Below, piece after piece: positions 46,621 through 54,298 of a stretch of DNA of 54,298 bases. The stretch's first letter is position 1. Each line of letters starts with the position of its first letter. Source of the stretch: Perkinsus chesapeaki (taxonomy: Eukaryota > Perkinsozoa > Perkinsida > Perkinsidae). The stretch is taken from the NCBI GenBank assembly GCA_013115145.1, contig JAAPAO010000197.1:1-54298 (forward strand), in the 5' to 3' direction. Under the pieces are notes generated by a model. That model saw only the letters and a list, made by a program, of their open reading frames with translations, was not told the DNA's origin and made no database searches. Made by a program: the position numbers and the translations under genes.

Positions 46621-49600
46621 TCAGCGGCGTATTCCTACCTTCTCACCTTCGCTCGGCTTGCTATCGCCACTCGTGCGCGGAGGAGGAGGGGGTGGCGGAA
46701 CTGCCTTTCTATCTTCCTCTGCCGTGGGAGCAGCGGCAGCCTGCTCCTCAGGTTTCGGCGCAGGTTCGATCCTCGCAGCCTCCGTTTTAACCGCCTCCTC
46801 TTCCATGGTCTTCTGTGGTGGCGGTGGAGGTTGGACTAATTCAAACATCTTCAAGCCGAAGATCTCTACCTCCTCAACCCACCTTGAGGGCTGCTACTGC
46901 CGCCGTCGCTCGACCTTGGAGTAGCAATGCTCATCACTGGAGCACCGCCGACATCTTCAGACATTCCCCTGTGGATCCTCTCCATCGCCTCCAGCTTATG
47001 CGGCTCTGCTGCATCCTTGCACCCAGCGTAAAGATCAGATACGCGCTGACAAAGGCAGGATCACATCCGGCGAGAATGAGCAGCACCTGCCTGGAGGGCG
47101 GCCATCGAGTCCGGCTGTGCCTCGATATACTCCGAGTACTGGCGACCAAACCTAGTAAGTAGTAAATGAAGGAGCTCTGTGATAGACAAAGGCGGGCTGC
47201 TTACTTATCCACGGTGACCCATGCCTTATCCGCTTGCTTTAAGAGCTGTAGAACATGCTCGCCGGGGGAGTCTGGAGACTCCATCTCAGCCTTCAATACA
47301 GCTAGATAGGCCGCCTCCTTGAGCAGGAACCTAACGAGAACAGCAGAGGGATCAAGCTGGTGATGACATGGTGAGATGGATCAAGGGAGCCAATAATAGA
47401 CCAACACTTCAGAGACCATCTTGAGTAGTCTCAGAGGCGGTAGCGTAGTAATAATACATCATCGTAGATAGAGCAATACATCTGTAATAAACCCTCTAGC
47501 GATCTAGATAATATTATACGGAAGAAGGCGCAACCGAGGGCAGCAGCTGGGTCGTTGGAGCTTCTAACGATTGTAGGAACTGCGGGTGAGTTGGCCGATC
47601 ACAATTCAGAGGAGGAATGTGAGAATAATGGAGCCTACTCTCTAGCACCGGCTTCTGCCTTATCCTTGGTCTTAATCATTTTAGCATCCATCTCAGCCAC
47701 TTGATTGCCCGATACAGATGTAAGTTCATCGTTACCAACCAGCACAATAGACTTGAAGGTGGCCTGAACAAACAGCAGATCTAAATACTGTAGTGCACGA
47801 ATCAACCTACTATGTATCCTTTAAGATCTGCCTCCTGCCTCTGACGTAGCTGCTGCTCAGCTATCCTATTCTCGAAGTGCTCTGAAGTGTCCTTATCGCT
47901 CCTTAGCAGCTGTCCCTCAGCCTGCTCTATCGAGTTCTTGCGCGCCGATAACGTATCCAGCTCCTCATCTGATACAAACTCATCAGAAACTGACCAGGCA
48001 ACCTCAACTCTGAAGAAGATTTCAACCATAAATTACAGAGAACAACTAGATAGTAGATGAGGAGCGCTATGCTGCTCCCAGGTTTCTAGACCCACTCGCA
48101 TCATTATTATCATACACATTGGACACTCTCTAGCCCTTGATCCCAGGATTGCCATCCACAGTGAATAGCAGCAGCTGCTTTGTGAGAACTTTCGCGATAG
48201 CCCACTACTACGAGAGTCCTCACGCAAAGTATCAGACGCTGCTTCGGTTTGCTATCTTAGAGCTTCGAAACACGAATCTTAAGGTTCAAACTAGAGCCCT
48301 TCAGAGCAGACAACTTCTAAGAGGGCTGGGACACTCACAGAGGGGCGAATTGCGAGAAAAAGTAGCAGGCAGATTGGCGGATGTCTCAACATAGTGAACT
48401 GCGAAGTCGTGGAACATTTCGGCAATGTCATAAATCGATTGCAGCCCCATTCGAGCCACTATGGTTGATGACAGACCACCCTTCTTAGCACCACCTTCAC
48501 CACGCATAAATTCTATTATCCATGCAGGGAGATCTATGATGTCCGAGAGAAAAGATTCCTCTGGAGAATCATGCATACTTATTTCCATCAATCGCTTCTC
48601 CAACTTCTCCTTTTCTTCCTCTAGTGTCTTCATCTGCTCCTCAATCTCCTCCTCATTGGGCTTCAAAGCCTCTAGTTGCTCGTGGACCTACACCCACGCA
48701 GGCTCGATTCCCAGCTGAGGCATTTTTCTCACCTCAGTATGCATGCTCTTGACCTGCTCCTCTAACTCTGTGATCTCAGTAGCCTGACTGTCCACTTCTT
48801 TATCAATGTCCAGCATCTTAGTCTCGCATTCCTTAGCCACTTCCTACATAACAACAAGCTCCTCCTTCCCTTAGGCAGCAAGCAACAACCCCTTCCGAAC
48901 CTTCATTGTGGCCTCCCTCTCAGCCAAGGACTTCACCCTTCTCTCCTTAGCTGCTGACACTATACGATGCAGCTGGCAGGTGAGTGTAGCGATGCTCGCC
49001 GAGGGCATCTGAGGCCCTGTAGCCGACACCGGACTCTGACACAGCTGATATGTATTCTCCTTGGCACGACGGCAGCAGGAGTACCTCGCCCTCCTTATAT
49101 AGGTCAGCCTTTAACCTCCTCATCGTATTCAACACTCTATCGTGGTAGTGGTCATCCTAAATAATATACAGTTGAAGATAAAATATAATAGCAAATAATA
49201 GTAGTCTCGATTGCTAGCAACTTCGGATACCTAGCAGCTCCGTAGATATACACGCACTGAGGCTAATCTGTTCCTCGAGCTTCACCGAATGAACATTCAT
49301 TGAGATAGATTCCCCTACTGGGCAGGAGCATTCATTCACAATGCATTTCGTATGGAGTGTAACATTCCTCTATGACTCCCCGTCTCAGCCGCCGGCGCCC
49401 ACCAGCCAAGCCAAGTCCAACTACCTTCCAGTCCAATTTGAGTGCTGTTATCATCCGCTCCAACCAGAGCACCAGCTCCTCACTCACAGGCACGTCCTCA
49501 CCTGAAGGCATGACGTGGAGTGGCAGCAAACACAGTCTGTGGCTGTCCACAGGAATGGCCAAAGACACTAAGCAAGCCGAAAATTGGCCAAAAGTATCAC

Positions 49601-51126
49601 ACTCTACTGCGAGCCGTAATATTCCCGGCGTCAGCGCTGTGTAATAGGAGCTAGAATGTTGCAGTAGTACATCAGCGAATCCTCCCTTTATTACTAGTTT
49701 GCATTACAGAGTCCAGCAGTTGCTGCCATACAGTTGGCTGCCCTCGCAGACACTGACTCAGTAGCCTGTACATCTGAGCAAGGAGCTCACCGTGTTCTGC
49801 TGCTCCATCCATGAGCTACCATGAATCGGAACATCTTCTCAACAGTTATTTCCTCATCCTCCTCTGTAGCAGTATTAGCTACGCTAGCTAGGTCCCTCAT
49901 AAGCACTCTTAAGCTGGTGTCCCGTGCACAGAGACCAACCAGTTTCTCCAGGCATTTGGAACGGAGAAACACCTGCGACAAAAACAAAAGGCATCATAAA
50001 GATAGGGACAATGAGTCCGAAAGACCATAATAGTAAACATGCTCTATCAGAACTGGTGTGTCATTCGGAAGGAGAATGCATTCGAGATGTCACTTTGGAC
50101 ATACTTTGTGCTACGAGAGACATGGACCAAATGAGATAAGAAGTCCCCAAGGAGCTCCAAAGCGTCCAAGTCCATCCCCGACGCATACCTGTCTGAATGT
50201 CAGAGCTGTGATCTGATTAGGTGGAATGCTCTGCAGTTGCGTTGGGGACATTCCCTCCGGAGTGTCTATAAACCTACGGTGGGCAGCAGTGGCAGTGATA
50301 CCGAAGCGCCAGCCACCAACAGACCACTACCTCTGCTTGGCGTCGTTGCCTAGAGCAATCTCATCATTCCATCGATTCAAGCTTTCGACGAGCTGACAAG
50401 ACTCTCTAACTCCTTTCACCGTTACTATGACCATTTATACCCCCGGAAGCCTCCTAACCGCATTGCCTTGCGCTCCAAGGTCATCTATATATGACTCCAG
50501 CATGAAGGACACCTCTTGACACGTCCTCAACCCAGCCGTGGATCCAGCTGGTAGGGAACCTATTAACCAATTAGCAGTCCAACTTGGCTCCTCTGTTTTA
50601 TATATAATTATGCCCCTCAACCCTGCCCATACATTCCGGAGCTCGCTCGAACCATTTTCTCACTTCCCCACAGTAAAGTGATTCAGAACCTCCTGAACGT
50701 TTTCGCATCCTTATGTGATCAACACTCTGTCTCTCCGCAAACAACTTCACATGAGAAGCTCGATTTCTTGGCAATCTTAAGAATACCACCGAGAATACAC
50801 GATCTACTTCGGATGAACGCTCTGGTGGTAGCGTGCTGCTCGGGGAAAAACCGTTAGGGCCCAAAAAGACCGCAACTCAATTTTTTATTAACTGGGGACG
50901 ACACGATCCCTATACAGTCCCCAATCACACAACCTCTGTCCCCTTATTACCAGCTGCACCTAGATCCTCCATGAACTTGCTGGTGGCCGATGCCAACTGT
51001 TGAGTCCCTTGCCTAACTTGACCTGACATCCCCAATACCCTCCATCACTGCCGCCGGGCTTCCCCTACGTCCAACCATCTCCGACTGCTGCTTCACTTTA
51101 CTTAGCGTCGACTGTAGCCAACTCAT
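46621..51126 (-). CDS. long coiled-coil protein (possible tether), many exons
   Basis: Not recognised. The ATG at 51126 opens MSWLQSTLSKVKQQSEMVG. A 46-base intron leads to RQVRQGTQQLASATSKFM and then FMEDLGAAGNKGTE. Downstream exons encode helical segments (CLEKLVGLCARDTSLRVL; EEITVEKMFRFMVAHGW; VLNTMRRLKADLYKEG), then coiled coil (NEEEIEEQMKTLEEEKEKLE; ELDTLSARKNSIEQAE), then EAAYLAVLKAEMESPDSP and VSDLYAGCKDAAEPHKLEAM. It ends in a Pro/Ala/Glu-rich tail with two proline runs and stops at 46621. A GC-AG intron lies at 47046-47090. The N-terminus resembles those of golgins and other vesicle tethers, which is inference only. It may be two genes, since not every join was traced. Confidence 0.5.
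47046..47090 (-). other. GC-AG intron in the coiled-coil gene
   Basis: On the minus strand a CAG codon is followed by GCAGGTGCTG and the segment ends TTTGTCAG (45 bases). Removal keeps the frame from DSMAALQ to RVSDLYAG. Using the nearby internal GT as donor instead gives a stop within three codons. Confidence 0.65.
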
Positions 51127-51231
51127 GCTTGAACAGAATTAGAAAAAGTACTGAGAATCCTGCCGAGTGATTCCACAACTGAACGCGAGCCCACTTTACG
51201 GTCAATAGCTGGTAGAAACGTTCAGTAATGT

Positions 51232-52060
51232 CTAGTCGGTGGTACGTTGTCGTTTTTTACGAGGCTCCTCCTCCTCTTGACCCTCCTTCCCACGAACCTC
51301 GCTCAACCTCTTTTTCATCTCCTCACGTAGGGTAGGGGCATCCTTACGATCTAATACGTCCATGCACTTAGTAACCCACACATCCCCCTAGTACCATCGC
51401 AGAGAGCTTTGATCCACTGTGTAAGTAACCGCTTATATTCCTTATCTTTACACTCCCCATCTTCGAGCACCGTGAAGCGTGCTACCAATCCCATCACCAC
51501 ACTGCCTGCCATCGGACCAGCTACTACAAAGCACGTTCCAGTGTCCTACGTTCCGAAGCAGTATCCACCATCGCCGTCTCCAGCCTCTCCATACAGGCCT
51601 GCAGCTTGGCGTCCTCTTCTATACGTGCCTCGACTTGCTCCGAAGTCATCCCCAGGAACCTGGCCACCCTACCCACAACTACACTTCGATCGGCAGCCAG
51701 CGGGTGGTGCCGCAAGCGGAACATATAGCGAGAGAACTCGCCATCAAAGCAGGCCTCAATTTCTTCCGAGTGCGACAGCGCTTCCTGACGGAATCTTTCC
51801 CGTCTACTCGAGCTTCCAGCTGAAATACGATTCCAGAATAAGCTCAGAAGTCGCTCAGGGCTTACTAAGGACGTTCTCAGGGACCCACTCGGCCACCAGT
51901 CTTTGCGATAGACGTTTCTTCAGAACGCCAAAGTCGCCTTCGCCATCGTCTTCCTCCGATTCGGATGAGCTCTCGTCAAAGCCAAGCCCTCCGGCTCGCA
52001 GACGAATCTGTAGCACTTTGTCTTTGCGACGCCACTCAAAGACCTGAGCGGTAGTAATGA
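51232..52060 (-). CDS. hypothetical protein with acidic-Ser and C-terminal basic nuclear-signal-like segments
   Basis: Not recognised. Minus-strand exons read FEWRRKDKVLQIRLRAGGLGFDE followed by an acidic Ser tract (SSSESEEDDGEGD) and VLKKRLSQRLVAEWVPENVL. The next exon holds IEACFDGEFSRYMFRLRHHP, VARFLGMTSEQVEARIEED and a helical ASERRTLERAL. The last exon has LREEMKKRLSEVRGKEG, then EEEEPRKKRQRTTTD, stopping at 51232. The terminal basic cluster RKKRQR looks like a nuclear localisation signal. The first exon has no in-frame ATG that I can identify, so the N-terminus and start are unknown. Confidence 0.5.
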
Positions 52061-52253
52061 TCGTATGGTGTGCGCCGCAGTACGCTCGTTAAAACGTGTT
52101 ATTAGCTTACTCCCTGAATGACGGGAGAACGCAAGACCCTATGGTCGGTAGAGCCAATTTTAGTACAGAAAGGAGATAACGTAACAATATGAATGGGCTT
52201 AGAGCTTCTTCTTCTTCCGGCAGCAGCAGCATCAGCAACAACGAGCGCCCCAA

Positions 52254-53549
52254 CTATCCAGGAGATCCCCTATCGAGATAGGAGCTACTGTAATGCTGCT
52301 CCGGCGGCAGTGCTGTTGCGGTGGCGGCGGCGGCCGTGGAAGAACTGCGGCCATTCATCATTGATGATGTTGCGTTATAATAGTATATTTCTTCATTATT
52401 ATAAAAGTAGTAGGAGGAATAAGGTTCCCCATAATAATAAGAGCCATTAAGGCAAGGCTCTTGCTGCTGTACAAAGCCGGTAACGTCGTTATAATAGAAT
52501 TGCTCCGGTTGCTGCTGCTGCTGATGATTACAGTCATAATAGGAGTAACGAGAGTAATAGCCATAATTGAACGAATACCAGCAATCTTCATTTGTTGTTA
52601 CATCTCTATTGCACAATAGGAAGTCCCGATCGATTCCTGATGCATCCACCCGACTGGTCGCCACCCAACCGTCGATGCTTTGATGGCTTCTATCGCTCTT
52701 CAGAGTGTCTATCACGCTCGCCCTTTTCTTCACCATCGCATCATACCTAAAACAAATGCGGTCACTTTCTGCTAGCTCTATTCAACCCGTAATCAAGCAC
52801 TGTCCAATCAAGCACCTGTCTTTATTATCGACTGCCTTCACATTCTCTTTCAGATGCTCAAAGTCAACTCCGGCATCCGCCAGGCCTCCCAGCTGAGCGA
52901 CGAGGAGAAGCGGAAAGAAGGCATCATCAGCAGCGTAGTGAATCTGACGCCGGCCAATATCTTCCTCTGAAACCAAAGCCCCCCTCCCCACCTGGATGTC
53001 GCTGAGGGGCTCCACAGCGGACCAGTCACTCATCGATATTTTCTTATCCTTCCGTAAGAAGTAGCCAAAGTGATGCGCTATCCGCTTGAGGCCTCCACGA
53101 GGAACGTTACGGTTTTTCTTGCTGATTTCGTAAAGATCAATCACGTTATTGCATTCCAAACCAAACGTTAGCTGTAACTTCGCATGATCGGAGACGTCGA
53201 AGCCGATTGTCACTTTGGCCTTCTTCGGATCGGCCAGGATATCTCGTACCCACTGCGGCAGAATATGGCAAGTGTTCGTCCGGATCAAAAGCGCCAAGTC
53301 CTCAGTGGCGAGTTGAACTAAAGATATGGGGTGGTTGGTGGCAGGGCTCTTATCGGGCTTCCACTCAAAGTCGATGCCAACGGCACCGGCCTTTTGAAAA
53401 CGCTTCTTCAAGGCGTCGCTGTCCTCCCATTCTCCCGTGGCCAAGGCGTCCTTAACAATTATCTCGCCACCGAAGGAGTGGAGGGTAGCCGATACGAATG
53501 GACCTCCGCATCGAAAGGAATTGGATGCTACTGGTGGTGTACAAGACAT
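52254..53549 (-). CDS. DEDDy 3'-5' exonuclease with tyrosine/glutamine-rich C-terminal tail
   Basis: Exons 52816-53549 and 52254-52746, joined across a 69-base GT-AG intron, give 408 residues. Residues about 45-230 form a WRN/RNase D-type exonuclease: motif I VGIDFEW (Asp60, Glu62), motif II IGFDVSDHAKL (Asp121 probable) and motif III YAADDA (Tyr205, Asp209). These are the four acidic residues plus the Tyr of the DEDDy class, which degrades DNA or RNA from the 3' end. A conserved linker VIDLYEISKKN is also present. No helicase or HRDC domain follows. Instead residues about 295-390 are a low-complexity tail with some 20 tyrosines and several Q runs, then a Ser/Ala segment. The start is the first ATG. 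Confidence 0.88.
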
Positions 53550-54298
53550 TACAACAGTGAAGACATATCTAAAAATGGCAAAAGTCCCAGCATATCGATC
53601 GCTGCGAGCAGACGATTCTGAGAGGATTTTTGGACAGAGCGTTTTGTAGTGGTGTACTCAACACACGGTCATAGCATACATAACAGGCAAAAAGGACAAG
53701 TCATACTGGATGAAAAGGAGACGGGCGATTGAAAGCTGTTGACGGGTGGAGCTGTTGATACTAGTAGTTGAAGAGTACTAAGGTAGAGAGTGATCTTAAG
53801 AGGGATGGATGCAGCAATGCCCACGAGAGGTACTCTAACTGCCAATGGACCTGAAATGAGCTTGGAGTGAGACGGCTCGTTCATCAAACTTTGACAAAGC
53901 TGGTTCTGGATCTGGTTTTGAAATCGCGTTCACAGAAATGAGCTTTTGAGATTTCCAATACTGGTTTTGGAACCATTGCTGGCACGCGGTCATTCAAGCG
54001 AGGGGCCCCGACTGAAAACAAGTCCTGAAACGTTTTGGGTCTGACCAAGGGTCTCAAGTTGGCAAGATTACACTGCTAGCTGCGCATGTTCTTTTGCGCG
54101 CGCCCATGGCCGGACGCAATTCTCGGTACTTTAGACCGCTCACAGGCCCCAGTGCTGTGCGTCGTAGCATAGGGGGGGGGGGGGTTACCGTATTTAAATT
54201 ACCGAACAGCCATACCCCGGGAACAGACCCAAAAAATTTTACACTTTAAGGGGTAAAATTTGGGGAGGCGGTTGTTAAAAAATCCCACCGTTTTTAGG
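53550..54298. other. terminal non-coding region with a G13 run
   Basis: Upstream of the exonuclease gene. No recognisable gene was seen. A homopolymer of 13 G lies at 54172-54184, and the last 60 bases contain A/T-rich runs. The region should hold the exonuclease promoter. Confidence 0.55.

Noticed and set aside
51409-52047. Plus-strand 212-codon Ser/Pro-rich frame
   Set aside because: The minus strand here carries a coding-like acidic and helical protein with splice sites; the plus frame is its antisense shadow.

Overview
The window is nuclear DNA of a eukaryotic protist. Most genes are split by very short spliceosomal introns (about 41-69 bases, GT-AG with an occasional GC-AG). Intergenic gaps are often around 100-400 bases and the standard code fits throughout. 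Intron size, gene density and a voltage-gated channel followed by degenerate EF-hands of the kind seen in dinoflagellates point to an alveolate near the dinoflagellates, most likely a Perkinsus-type organism. That assignment is an inference from architecture, not from a database match.

Layout. 1-394: start of alpha-tubulin (minus). 818-2525: complete COX15 heme A synthase with ten introns (plus). 2.9-13.4 kb: a minus-strand block with a C2orf69-like protein, a [2Fe-2S] ferredoxin lacking its N-terminal half, a type I membrane protein, PIG-M (GPI mannosyltransferase I), a C2-domain protein with a Pro/Gln-rich tail, and an unrecognised gene. 14.2-36.7 kb: a plus-strand block with a single-domain voltage-gated cation channel (one of its introns appears to hold a 30-bp tandem repeat), a double-RING protein, an intronless TAF1, two tandem MTA/SAH-deaminase-type amidohydrolases, the GATOR1 subunit IML1/DEPDC5, and the pseudouridine synthase PUS7/TruD. 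36.7-43.8 kb: a gene-poor stretch with a few small secreted-protein candidates and isolated open segments. 43.9-53.5 kb: a minus-strand block with an ankyrin-repeat protein, a membrane-anchored RING ligase, a long coiled-coil protein, an acidic/basic hypothetical protein, and a DEDDy 3'-5' exonuclease with a tyrosine-rich tail. The window ends in non-coding sequence with a G13 run.

The genes do not form one pathway. Themes are organelle and ER housekeeping (COX15, ferredoxin, C2orf69, PIG-M), RNA polymerase II transcription (TAF1), RNA modification (PUS7), nutrient signalling (IML1), purine/methionine salvage (two deaminases), ubiquitin ligases and ion transport. Neighbours lie in same-strand runs. 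Exon coordinates given to the base were checked for frame and splice sites; where only gene bounds are given, the internal exon map is partial.
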